A stretch of 28,135 bases of DNA from an uncultured Candidatus Melainabacteria bacterium (GTDB lineage: Bacteria > Cyanobacteriota > Vampirovibrionia > Gastranaerophilales > Gastranaerophilaceae): the NCBI GenBank assembly GCA_937891325.1, contig CALAFU010000312.1, positions 1 to 28,135 on the forward strand. The letters are read 5' to 3'. How positions within the stretch are numbered: the stretch's first letter is position 1; each line of letters opens with the position of its first letter. The notes beneath the pieces were generated by a model. That model did not search any database, had not been told where the DNA came from, and was given only the letters and a program-made list of their open reading frames with translations. Shown one piece after another: positions 1-6,095 of the stretch. Position numbers and translations under genes: made by a program.

Positions 1-1
1 A

Positions 2-22
2 AAATTAGGCAAATTGAAAGTT
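2..22 (-). repeat. Recombination site 1 (inverted copy) and start of a left-hand fibre cassette
   Basis: This is one of three near-identical 21-bp sequences (others at 2192-2212 and 2898-2918), differing from them only at one position (C for T at base 10). On the minus strand it reads TFNLPNF in the same frame as the other two sites and then leaves the window to the left. A further start-less tail-fibre C-terminal cassette is therefore predicted just outside the left edge, on the minus strand. To its right there is no minus-strand fibre N-terminus, so that cassette is also unattached in this arrangement. The site role is inferred from the repeat, its frame and the nearby serine recombinase. 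Confidence 0.65.
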
Positions 23-58
23 AATTTTTGTGATTTACATTTTAAAGATTGTATAAAT

Positions 59-66
59 GTTCTTAA
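59..66 (+). promoter_or_regulatory. Candidate late-promoter motif GTTCTTAA
   Basis: GTTCTTAA lies 36 nt before the fibre start at 95. Similar octamers stand 36-45 nt before other structural or lysis-type genes in the window. A T4-late-like TATAAATG (52-59) overlaps its left edge, so either could be the functional element. No TTGACA box is present. Confidence 0.35.
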
Positions 67-94
67 ATATAACTTGCGATCAGGAGCTTGTAAA

Positions 95-940
95 ATGACA
101 CATGGTTTAATTACTTTAAGAGCAGATACTTTATTAACTGTTGACACAGATCAACAAATTAGTGGTAATAAAGAATTTACTGGAAGTTTGCAAGCTGTTA
201 CAAAAGATGCTTCTGATAGTTCAAAAAATGTTGCTACAACTGAATATGTTACTACTGCAATTTCAAATATTGACGCTTTACCTGATCAAACGAATAAATC
301 TGGTAATGTTTTGACAACAAACGGTACAGTTGCATCATGGGTTGATTTAAATCTTGATTCAAAACAAAATGCGTTAACAGAAACGCAAGTTGCCGCTGTT
401 GATTCTGGTATTACAACAGATAGAGTATCAAAGTATGATAATTACGAATCAGAAAAAGCGAATAAAGCAGATACTTTAGCAGGTTATGGGATTACTGATG
501 CATTTACAAAAGACGAAATAGCAAGTAAAATTTCATCAGTATATAAATACAAAGGGTCAGTTGAAACAGTCGACGATTTGCCAACAGAAAACTTAACAGA
601 AGGTGATGTTTACAATGTTAAGTCAACTGGTGATAATTATGCATGGGTTGCACCTGTTGGCGATGTTGCAGGTTTTTGGGATAAACTTGCTGGTGATATC
701 GATTTATCAGCATATGCAACATTGAAAGACCCAGAATTCACTGGAACACCTAAAGCTACAACAGCTGATGTTGGTGATAATACAACAAGAATTGCAACCA
801 CAGCATTTGTTAAAACAGCTATTGATAATGTCGATGCTATTCCTGACCAAACTGGAAATAACGGGAAGTTATTAACGACAGATGGGACAACAGCCACATG
901 GACTGATGCTGTTAAAATTACACTAAGAAATTGGGAATAG
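95..940 (+). CDS. Short tail fibre protein
   Basis: A 281-residue protein with tail-fibre composition (rich in T, A, D, N; no Cys in the chosen product). It carries a duplicated block at about residues 46-85 and 233-272, each with a pattern like xATTxxVxTAIxNxDAxPDQT followed by LTTxGTxAxW. Between them is a phage-fibre segment (YKYKGSVETVDDLP, then GDVYNVKSTGDNYAWV and WDKL). The start at 95 is chosen over the upstream ATG at 14 because AGGAG stands 8 nt before it (82-86) and the earlier ATG would overlap the recombination site. It ends abruptly after TWTDAVKITLRNWE, shorter than usual fibres and with no recognisable receptor-binding tip, so it may be a connector or short fibre. A small gene follows after 4 nt. 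Fibre identity is fairly sure; its exact place on the virion is unknown. Confidence 0.75.
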   Translation: MTHGLITLRADTLLTVDTDQQISGNKEFTGSLQAVTKDASDSSKNVATTEYVTTAISNIDALPDQTNKSGNVLTTNGTVASWVDLNLDSKQNALTETQVAAVDSGITTDRVSKYDNYESEKANKADTLAGYGITDAFTKDEIASKISSVYKYKGSVETVDDLPTENLTEGDVYNVKSTGDNYAWVAPVGDVAGFWDKLAGDIDLSAYATLKDPEFTGTPKATTADVGDNTTRIATTAFVKTAIDNVDAIPDQTGNNGKLLTTDGTTATWTDAVKITLRNWE

Positions 941-944
941 AACG

Positions 945-1316
945 ATGTCTTTAGAAATTAAACAAATCGAACATTACTTAAGATCCTTTATGGAAGAAAT
1001 TGAAAAAGATGAAGGAATTGATACTGTTGTACTCCCAACAGATAACGAAGACCATGGATTTTATGGTGAACTAAAAGCTAAAGGTATTGATGAAGATTTG
1101 TTATCAACATATTGGAACATTGCTTCAGAACATTTACAAAACAACTGTGATATGTCCGCTGAACTGACTCGTGACTTTTTAGATAGCAAAGCAGGTCGTT
1201 ATCTAGTTGATGATTTAGATAATAATGGCTTACTTGACAATAATTTTGAACGTGCAATTAAACAGTTTTTAACAAAACCAGAGGTTCAAAAGCGTCTAAA
1301 CGTTGTCAACAATTGA
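945..1316 (+). CDS. Unknown small acidic protein downstream of fibre
   Basis: A 123-residue acidic, probably all-helical protein that I do not recognise. It contains a segment TRDFLDSKAGRYLVDDL near residues 84-100 that looks like a conserved core. It starts 4 nt after the fibre stop with only a weak GGGAA ribosome site, so it is probably co-transcribed and translationally coupled. Its position between a fibre gene and a fibre-switching recombinase would suit a fibre assembly chaperone or an accessory factor, but nothing in the sequence proves that. Its 3' end overlaps the 3' end of the convergent recombinase gene by 21 nt. Confidence 0.7.
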   Translation: MSLEIKQIEHYLRSFMEEIEKDEGIDTVVLPTDNEDHGFYGELKAKGIDEDLLSTYWNIASEHLQNNCDMSAELTRDFLDSKAGRYLVDDLDNNGLLDNNFERAIKQFLTKPEVQKRLNVVNN

Positions 1317-2084
1317 TTTAGCAAATTTATCAAAAATTTTATAATTAGTTTTAAATTTAACAAACTTTAGGTAATCGTCTAAATTATTTGCTTTAACCCA
1401 ATTTTGAATCGTTTTATATGAGATTCTAAATCGTTTTGCGATTTTGATTTTTGACAAACCTTTTAATCTTAATTTTAAGTATTTGTACTTTTTGCCATCA
1501 GTAACATGATGTTTGCAGACATATCCTTTAGGCCTACCTAATATTTTACCTTTAGCTTTTGCATTAGCTAACCCTTCTTTTGTACGTGCACTAATCATTC
1601 TTCGTTCAATGTCAGCACATAAAGAAAATGCAAATGCAATAACTTGAGATGTTAAGTCGTCACCTAAAGTGTAATTTTCTTTTACTGAATAAACTTTAGC
1701 GCCTGTTTTCAAAATACTATTTAATAAACATAATAATTCAGTCATTGTTCTAGACAATCTTGACAACTCTGAACAAATAACAATGTCACCATCTTTTAAT
1801 TTTTTCAACAGTTTACCTAAATTTCTGTTTTCGGCTTTAACGGTTCCTGAAATACCTTCATCAATTATATATTCATCAATGGTTAAAGATTTTTGTTTAG
1901 CAAAAGATTCTACCCCAATCTTTTGAGACTCAACTGTTTGCATGCCAGTAGAAACACGTAAATAACTATATACTTTTAAAGAATGTTCTTTTACAGGTAA
2001 TTGCGCGGTCAATCTTCTCTTTTCAGCATTGCGTTTATATTTACGGTTTATAGCAGCTGATGGGTACACATGACGTTTAGACAT
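1296..2084 (-). CDS. Serine site-specific recombinase (resolvase/invertase family), probable tail-fibre DNA invertase
   Basis: A 262-residue member of the serine resolvase/invertase family. The catalytic block YSYLRVSTGMQTVESQ gives Arg43 and nucleophile Ser45; SELSRLSRT (about 105-113) matches the conserved arginine loop; IERRMISARTKEGL (159-172) is the long E helix; GRPKG (183-187) leads into a C-terminal helix-turn-helix (about 203-231, LKGLSKIKIAKRF then ISYKTIQNWV). Hin/Gin-type invertases are usually about 180-200 residues; here there is a basic extension of about 37 residues before the catalytic domain and about 30 residues after the HTH. The ATG at 2084 has AAAGG 7 nt upstream. Neighbouring inverted 21-bp repeats flanking alternative fibre ends indicate that it inverts tail-fibre cassettes. 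Substrate assignment is inference; the family call is firm. Confidence 0.9.
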   Translation of the reverse strand: MSKRHVYPSAAINRKYKRNAEKRRLTAQLPVKEHSLKVYSYLRVSTGMQTVESQKIGVESFAKQKSLTIDEYIIDEGISGTVKAENRNLGKLLKKLKDGDIVICSELSRLSRTMTELLCLLNSILKTGAKVYSVKENYTLGDDLTSQVIAFAFSLCADIERRMISARTKEGLANAKAKGKILGRPKGYVCKHHVTDGKKYKYLKLRLKGLSKIKIAKRFRISYKTIQNWVKANNLDDYLKFVKFKTNYKIFDKFAKSIVDNV

Positions 2085-2106
2085 TTCTTTTCCTTTTACT
2101 TGTTAA

Positions 2107-2122
2107 AATGTTGAACAACATT
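2107..2122. promoter_or_regulatory. Inverted repeat over the recombinase promoter, candidate operator
   Basis: AATGTTG and CAACATT form a 7-bp inverted repeat with a 2-nt centre. It overlaps the proposed -10 box of the recombinase promoter, a position suited to repression, possibly by the recombinase itself or another phage regulator. Inference from position only. Confidence 0.35.
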
Positions 2123-2147
2123 ATCAACAAAATAATTTACTTTTCAA
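2118..2147 (-). promoter_or_regulatory. Putative recombinase promoter
   Basis: On the minus strand TTGAAA (2147-2142) and TAATGT (2123-2118) are separated by 18 bp, a reasonable sigma70-like promoter about 35 nt before the recombinase ATG. Weaker than the TTGACA promoters elsewhere in the window. Confidence 0.4.
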
Positions 2148-2191
2148 GATTATAAAAATTTTTATTTTGCGTTATTCTGAAAAATTTGACT

Positions 2192-2212
2192 AACTTTCAA
2201 TTTACCTAATTT
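2192..2212 (+). repeat. Recombination site 2
   Basis: Plus-strand orientation of the 21-bp site, identical to site 3 in inverse. In frame it encodes TFNLPN, a typical fibre motif, so recombination keeps the reading frame. The core has partial dyad symmetry (AAnTT near both ends), as expected for a serine recombinase crossover site. Confidence 0.7.
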
Positions 2213-2588
2213 ATCAAAACAAAGAGAGGTTGTTGAAACATATCGTAATGGAACTGAATGGTATTGCGTTTATTCAGACGGATGGGTTGAACAAGGTGGT
2301 ATTTTTCAAGGAGATTCAACTTATAAATTAACTGCTTATAATTTTCATAAACCGTTTAAAGATACAAATTACTTTTTTATTGCGACAATAAACAATTTAG
2401 GTCACTCGTGGTTTACCGGCACAAGCGGGGCAGATATGCGTTCTGTAACCGATATAGCCAGTTCATATGGTGCTGGTTTAAAAACATCTACATCAATATC
2501 AATTCAAGGGTTTTCAAAACATGCGTGGTATGCATGTGGTCAAGGTTTGCAACAGCAATCAGCAAAGATATATTGTATAAAATATTAA
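2193..2588 (+). CDS. Silent tail-fibre C-terminal cassette A (no start codon)
   Basis: An open frame of 131 codons beginning within site 2; the TGA at 2187-2189 closes it upstream and there is no start codon or ribosome site. It encodes TFNLPNL, then a fibre-tip domain with EWYCVYSDGWVEQGG, the pattern of a common phage receptor-binding C-terminal domain, and ends in IYCIKY. The same W-Y-(R/C)-x-Y-x-x-GW-x-EQGG pattern occurs in the expressed fibre at 18857-19621. It would become functional only when joined in frame to a fibre N-terminus by recombination at the site. The open frame and motifs are seen; the silent-cassette interpretation is inference. Confidence 0.75.
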   Translation, partial: TFNLPNLSKQREVVETYRNGTEWYCVYSDGWVEQGGIFQGDSTYKLTAYNFHKPFKDTNYFFIATINNLGHSWFTGTSGADMRSVTDIASSYGAGLKTSTSISIQGFSKHAWYACGQGLQQQSAKIYCIKY

Positions 2589-2604
2589 TATTTTATACAA
2601 TATA
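2569..2604. repeat. 36-bp perfect palindrome joining the ends of two fibre cassettes
   Basis: The last five codons (Y C I K Y) and the stop of cassettes A and B are identical in sequence and placed back to back, making a perfect AT-rich palindrome with the two stop codons overlapping at TTAA (2585-2588). It could extrude a cruciform. It has no GC stem and no T-tract, so an intrinsic terminator role is unlikely. Confidence 0.85.
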
Positions 2605-2917
2605 AAATAATTATTGCATTTTGTTGTACTTTTGCATTGTCTTGATAAGTTGAAGAAGAACGAGTAGCGTTTAGAATAAGCGTAGATGAACGTCCTCCTG
2701 TAGCTGTATCTAAATTAGCTGTATATCTTTCACTAGCAACAGTTGTAATACCACCATTGTAAAACACACCAGAACTACCACCCCAATCCCAGGGTGTTCT
2801 ATTTCCGATCGCCTTGCCTGTAATATTTGGCAAACTTTCGTTAACATAAGAGCCAACACCGCCACGATCACCAAAACCTTGCGCAATACGATCTGTAAAA
2901 TTAGGTAAATTGAAAGT
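2585..2917 (-). CDS. Silent tail-fibre C-terminal cassette B (no start codon)
   Basis: A minus-strand open frame of 110 codons from inside site 3 to the palindrome; the codon just before the site is TGA (2920-2918). It reads TFNLPNFTDRIAQGFGDRGG, then GSYVNESLPNITG, and ends KVQQNAIIILYCIKY. This is the classic collar/tail-fibre C-terminal pattern (LPNxxDRxxQG, SLPNITG, VQ-x-NAI-x-x-x-YCIKY). It is unrelated to cassette A except in the first six and last five residues, so inversion would swap one tip fold for another. No start codon or ribosome site exists, and the DNA to its right encodes plus-strand genes only. Confidence 0.75.
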   Translation of the reverse strand, partial: TFNLPNFTDRIAQGFGDRGGVGSYVNESLPNITGKAIGNRTPWDWGGSSGVFYNGGITTVASERYTANLDTATGGRSSTLILNATRSSSTYQDNAKVQQNAIIILYCIKY

Positions 2918-2918
2918 T
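2898..2918 (-). repeat. Recombination site 3 (inverted copy)
   Basis: Inverted copy of site 2, identical over 21 bp, at the right boundary of the invertible segment. It lies 12 bp from the -35 box of the next operon's promoter, which points away, so inversion would not change transcription of the genes to the right. Confidence 0.7.
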
Positions 2919-2930
2919 CAATAAAACAAC

Positions 2931-2959
2931 TTGACAAACAAAGTTAAAATAATTATATT
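2931..2959 (+). promoter_or_regulatory. Sigma70-like promoter
   Basis: TTGACA (2931-2936), a 17-bp spacer and TATATT (2954-2959), 36 nt before the gene at 2996. Confidence 0.75.
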
Positions 2960-2995
2960 GACTCTTATCAAACAGTCTAACTGAAAGGTTTCTCA

Positions 2996-3580
2996 ATGAA
3001 CAAACAAAAGCCAAAAGGGTTCATAAAAAACTTTATTCAAGAATATGTTCCAGGCACAGATAAAATTAATTATGGAAATGTTCTAATTTTCCATAAATGC
3101 AAAGTAAAGATTTTAAACACATGGTTTTATAATGTTGATTTATGTTTATCTTCAAACGAACTTGTTGAGTATGTCATTGTCAACTACAAAGATGAAATAA
3201 ACAAAAAAGAAATCAACATTGAAATTAAATGCATTAATGGCACATACACAAAAACAACAGAAATGAGAGAATCAATTCCTTCTGGAAATATTCATCATGT
3301 TTTTATTGACACAACGAAAGATTTATCTGCAGTTGCCAATGAAACTGTTAAACTTTTAAAAGACTATAAATGTGACCATAACGATCCAACGTTTGGCAAA
3401 CCATATCACTTAATTGGAGACACGAGTCTCAATAAACTTTCTGGCAAATTCTTAATCATGAAACGAAACGGTCATGCACCTAAAGTATACCATGATACAC
3501 GTGAATCAGCATTTGCTGAATACAGACGTTTGAAGGAAAAGTATCCAAAAGATACTTTTATAATTTCACAAATCATCTAA
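2996..3580 (+). CDS. Unknown early protein with a small C-terminal phage domain
   Basis: A 194-residue protein of unknown function, translated from an ATG with GAAAGG 7 nt upstream. The last 45 residues (KFLIMKRNG, then PKVYHDTRESAFAEYRRL and DTFIISQ) fit a short alpha/beta pattern, F-x-V-x-K-x-x-G-x-P-K-V-x-H-x-T-x-x-x-A-x-x-E, that I associate with accessory proteins of many phages; its role is unknown. The rest is Lys/Ile/Asn-rich without a recognised motif. It is a single-gene unit with its own TTGACA promoter and a strong terminator directly after it, so it is probably expressed early by the host polymerase. Confidence 0.75.
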   Translation: MNKQKPKGFIKNFIQEYVPGTDKINYGNVLIFHKCKVKILNTWFYNVDLCLSSNELVEYVIVNYKDEINKKEINIEIKCINGTYTKTTEMRESIPSGNIHHVFIDTTKDLSAVANETVKLLKDYKCDHNDPTFGKPYHLIGDTSLNKLSGKFLIMKRNGHAPKVYHDTRESAFAEYRRLKEKYPKDTFIISQII

Positions 3581-3588
3581 AGTTACAA

Positions 3589-3621
3589 CAAGCCACTTAA
3601 AATTTGAGTGGCTTGTTTTTT
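3589..3621 (+). terminator. Intrinsic terminator
   Basis: CAAGCCACT (3589-3597) pairs with AGTGGCTTG (3607-3615), followed by six T (3616-3621). Confidence 0.9.
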
Positions 3622-3626
3622 GCCTA

Positions 3627-3655
3627 TTGACAAACTTTTTAATTAATGCTATTGT
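3627..3655 (+). promoter_or_regulatory. Sigma70-like promoter
   Basis: TTGACA (3627-3632), 17-bp spacer, TATTGT (3650-3655), directly after the previous terminator and 33 nt before the gene at 3688. Confidence 0.75.
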
Positions 3656-3687
3656 TTTCACATCTTGATTAATTTAGGAGAAAGAAG

Positions 3688-4470
3688 ATGTATGATTCTC
3701 AACTTTTCAGATTGAACATTAAGGGCATTCGAACAGTTTTTGATGAAGTTACAAAACATTTGACATTGACTATTGTACCTTTTGTTGATTATAAATCTGA
3801 AAAGAAACTTCCATATGAAATTAGCAAGCTTGTAGAAAAACAAGCTGAAACTACAATTACGTTAGATTTTTCTAAAACTTTTGATTCAGATTCACATAAA
3901 AACGTTTACAGTTTGTTACACGATCTATCACGTATTCAATGGTTCAAAACAAAAAACGTTATCATTGAACACTCATGGGATGATGATGTGGGTTATGAAA
4001 CTATTGCCATTCTTTCCAATTCTGAAGATTCGATTGAATTGCAAGATAAACTGGTTTGTGGTTACGATACCAATAAAGGCATTGCATCATATTTTTGTAC
4101 AGTTGATACAAACTACTTTTTAGATGTTCAAGATTGCCCATATGTCAGAAATACTTTTGTTAATCTGAATGAAAAGAATGTTAAAACAATTCGTAATGAA
4201 AGTGAAAATGTTAAACCATCTGAAGATACGGTTGACACAATCATTGACGAAGCAACGGATCTGATTGACGAAGTAATTGAAGAAGTTCCTGTTGTAACAA
4301 AAGAATTACCGTTCAAATACTATACATCAAAACGAGAAGCTCTAAAAGAAATTCCTTTAGAATCACGTAAAGTTGGAATGGTTATTTGGGTAAAGTTATC
4401 TAAAAGTAAGCCGAAAGCTTACTCTTGGGTTGGCGGCACTTCTGATAAAGAATTGTTGCCAGTTGTTTAA
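3688..4470 (+). CDS. Unknown protein with a fibre-like C-terminal domain
   Basis: A 260-residue protein; AGGAGAAAG lies just before its ATG. Residues 1-160 are mixed alpha/beta with no motif I recognise. An acidic linker (about 165-205, rich in E, D, T, V) separates this from a compact C-terminal domain (about 208-260: YYTSKREALKEIPLESRKVG, MVIWVKL, YSWVGG). That domain has the same plan as residues 25-75 of the fibre protein at 16228 (a question-like loop, R-x-x-GM-x-V-x-V, then Y-x-x-x-G and W/L-x-x-V), which is common in phage structural proteins. It is first in an operon with the GapR-like gene, under a TTGACA promoter. Whether it is a virion component is not decided by the sequence. Confidence 0.7.
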   Translation: MYDSQLFRLNIKGIRTVFDEVTKHLTLTIVPFVDYKSEKKLPYEISKLVEKQAETTITLDFSKTFDSDSHKNVYSLLHDLSRIQWFKTKNVIIEHSWDDDVGYETIAILSNSEDSIELQDKLVCGYDTNKGIASYFCTVDTNYFLDVQDCPYVRNTFVNLNEKNVKTIRNESENVKPSEDTVDTIIDEATDLIDEVIEEVPVVTKELPFKYYTSKREALKEIPLESRKVGMVIWVKLSKSKPKAYSWVGGTSDKELLPVV

Positions 4471-4491
4471 ACTAATTGAAAGGTCATTTAA

Positions 4492-4749
4492 ATGTCTGAA
4501 GAAGAAACAAAAAGCGTAAATGGTGTTGATGGTGCTCGTCTGTTGAGCTACATTGAACGTTATGAATCGATTGAAGAAGAACGTAAAGGTCTAGGTCAGG
4601 ATCTTAAGGAACTTCTAGAAGAAGCTGATAGTAATGGCTTTGACAAGAAAGCGATTAAAGAAATTGTCAAACGCCGCAAGAAAGATAAAAATACACAGCA
4701 GGAAGAAGACTTTATCCTCGATACATATTTGAACGCATTGAATATGTAA
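4492..4749 (+). CDS. GapR-like (DUF2312) DNA-binding protein
   Basis: An 85-residue protein matching the DUF2312/GapR family in length and order of motifs: GVDGARLLSYIERYESIEEE near residues 11-30, then DLKELLEEADSNGFDKKAIKE and IVKRRKKDKNTQQEED, and a C-terminal LDTYLNAL. GapR of Caulobacter is a nucleoid protein that binds overtwisted DNA and supports topoisomerases ahead of replication and transcription forks; the family is found mainly in alphaproteobacteria and some phages. GAAAGG precedes the ATG by 8 nt, 21 nt after the upstream stop, and a strong terminator follows. A phage copy could assist replication or reshape host DNA, which is inference. The family call is by motif reading only. 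Confidence 0.8.
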   Translation: MSEEETKSVNGVDGARLLSYIERYESIEEERKGLGQDLKELLEEADSNGFDKKAIKEIVKRRKKDKNTQQEEDFILDTYLNALNM

Positions 4750-4759
4750 AAATAATCGA

Positions 4760-4796
4760 AAAAGGGGATTCTTAACGAACCCCCTTTTCTTTTTTT
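4760..4796 (+). terminator. Intrinsic terminator
   Basis: AAAAGGGG (4760-4767) pairs with CCCCTTTT (4781-4788), followed by C and a run of seven T. Confidence 0.9.
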
Positions 4797-4807
4797 ATAT
4801 TTAACTG

Positions 4808-4836
4808 TTGACAACTATCGTATTTTTATGTAATAT
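4808..4836 (+). promoter_or_regulatory. Sigma70-like promoter
   Basis: TTGACA (4808-4813), 17-bp spacer, TAATAT (4831-4836), 30 nt before the chosen start at 4867. Confidence 0.75.
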
Positions 4837-4866
4837 ATAAATATAAGAAATGAAAGGTTGATGACA

Positions 4867-5490
4867 ATGTTTATTCATAATGAACAAGATTTTGAAACTT
4901 TGAAAGCAAACATTAAAGACGGTTTGTATGATGGAAGCTTGTTTATTTGTACTGAATTGGTTGTCGATATTTCTAATATACATGTAAGACACAATGTTGT
5001 TATTGAATGTCCTATAAAAAACGTTAACTTTATTCCAATCAGGGTTGATGGTAAATTAGAAATTAAAAAAGAAATTTCTTTTGCCGAATTAAAACATATA
5101 ATTTATTGTGGCGGTATTGAAGTTAATTCGTTGCTGACTACTAAAGGATTAAGTTGTATTCATTTGACAAACGAAATCAGTGATGATGAAGGTCCGTTCA
5201 TTGTTCGTTTTAAATTAAGTGACAAATATAATGATGATACACTTGAATATTTACCTATGTCTGTAATCAATGCTGAACGAGTTTATGATAAAATCTTTTA
5301 TGGAACTACTAAATCTTTTGAACGTATGAAACAATTTCTTCCTAAAGATCTTTTAGATGAAGCGTTCGAAATTTGCAGAAATCAATCTACAATTCTTTAT
5401 TTAAACGATATGAATAACGGGTTTTGTGAAAACTACGCATATATCAACTCGGCAAGTGACCCCGTTGAAACTTTCATGGAAACGCTCTAA
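4867..5490 (+). CDS. Unknown protein, possible relative of the next gene
   Basis: A 207-residue acidic protein. The frame opens with TTG (4858) and two ATGs (4861, 4867); 4867 is preferred because GAAAGG (4852-4857) is then 9 nt away, similar to other genes here. The N-terminus (MFIHNEQDFETLKANI) resembles the opening of the next protein (MTTYITNSEDLKEYV), and both continue into short alternating hydrophobic strands around isolated Gly and Cys, suggestive of an irregular leucine-rich-repeat-like or beta-solenoid fold. They may be divergent tandem paralogues. The stop codon overlaps the next start by one base (TAATG), indicating translational coupling. Function unknown. Confidence 0.75.
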   Translation: MFIHNEQDFETLKANIKDGLYDGSLFICTELVVDISNIHVRHNVVIECPIKNVNFIPIRVDGKLEIKKEISFAELKHIIYCGGIEVNSLLTTKGLSCIHLTNEISDDEGPFIVRFKLSDKYNDDTLEYLPMSVINAERVYDKIFYGTTKSFERMKQFLPKDLLDEAFEICRNQSTILYLNDMNNGFCENYAYINSASDPVETFMETL

Positions 5491-6041
5491 TGACAACATA
5501 TATAACAAATAGCGAAGATTTAAAAGAATACGTTCAGTCTGAACAGTATTTGGAACTGAAAGACACTATTTACTATTCAGGAAGATTGTCGTTTGATATG
5601 AAATCTTTACACATTCTTGGAAACTTTACATGGTCAAATCTGTTTAATATGGCGTCTAACGCTGAAGGTTTACCTAACACTATTGATGGCGTGTTGACGA
5701 TTGAAGCAGTCGAGCTACTATCGTGTGAAGGATTTCCTGAATACATTGGTAGTTTAAACATGGATACTACATGCAAGGTTGTAAAATGGAAAGGACTTGA
5801 AAATACTACAATAGCATGCTTAAAAAATGAATTTGTTAACATGAATTTACCTGAAGAATGTGATTTAATTTATCACCCGCATGTATTTAAGAAAGACTTT
5901 AGATTGCTTGCTTGGTGGCCTAAAAATAAAACAAGATATGCCACAATGGATATATTTCTTTATGAGAGTTGTCAATTAAACAAATTTGTTAAAGAACTAT
6001 TGACTGAAAATTTATCTAAAAATCTTCTTGAAACTATTTAA
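5490..6041 (+). CDS. Unknown protein with leucine-rich-like repeats
   Basis: A 183-residue protein whose start overlaps the preceding stop (TAATG). The middle (about residues 58-105) has repeat-like units with GLPNTIDGVLTIEAVELLS, then EGFPEYIGSLNMD and WKGLENTTIA, resembling the L-x-G-x-P-x-x-(I/V)-x-G-x-(L/F) repeats of phage leucine-rich-like proteins whose role is mostly unknown. The C-terminus has a Trp-rich patch (LLAWWPKNK). No catalytic motif is visible. It is co-transcribed with its upstream neighbour from the promoter at 4808. Confidence 0.75.
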   Translation: MTTYITNSEDLKEYVQSEQYLELKDTIYYSGRLSFDMKSLHILGNFTWSNLFNMASNAEGLPNTIDGVLTIEAVELLSCEGFPEYIGSLNMDTTCKVVKWKGLENTTIACLKNEFVNMNLPEECDLIYHPHVFKKDFRLLAWWPKNKTRYATMDIFLYESCQLNKFVKELLTENLSKNLLETI

Positions 6042-6044
6042 ATT

Positions 6045-6073
6045 TTGTGCTAATTTATCTTAACAAATAATGA
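6045..6073 (+). promoter_or_regulatory. Weak sigma70-like promoter
   Basis: TTGTGC and TAATGA with a 17-bp spacer, 23 nt before the gene at 6096. Poorer match than the TTGACA boxes. Confidence 0.3.
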
Positions 6074-6095
6074 TCAGAACTTAAGGCGGATAATT

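Larger units (their letters stand above)
2192..2918. other. Predicted invertible segment with two silent tail-fibre tips
   Basis: The segment is bounded by inverted copies of a 21-bp sequence and encodes two different fibre C-termini, one per strand, meeting tail to tail at 2585-2588. Both reading frames begin inside the site with TFNLPN and have a TGA in frame at or just before the site, so neither can be translated here. Inversion between the two sites would exchange which tip faces left. A serine recombinase lies 108 bp to the left. This is the architecture of phage host-range inversion cassettes (Mu G segment, P1 C segment), except that no constant N-terminal gene is attached in this window. 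Confidence 0.75.

Noticed and set aside
14..94. Longer start of the first fibre protein at ATG 14
   Set aside because: It would run through the recombination site and adds a Cys-rich segment unlike fibres; AGGAG before ATG 95 is clear.
2408..2605. Plus-strand open frame starting MVYRHKRGRYAF
   Set aside because: It is out of frame with cassette A, which covers the same DNA with clear fibre motifs and a matching end to cassette B.
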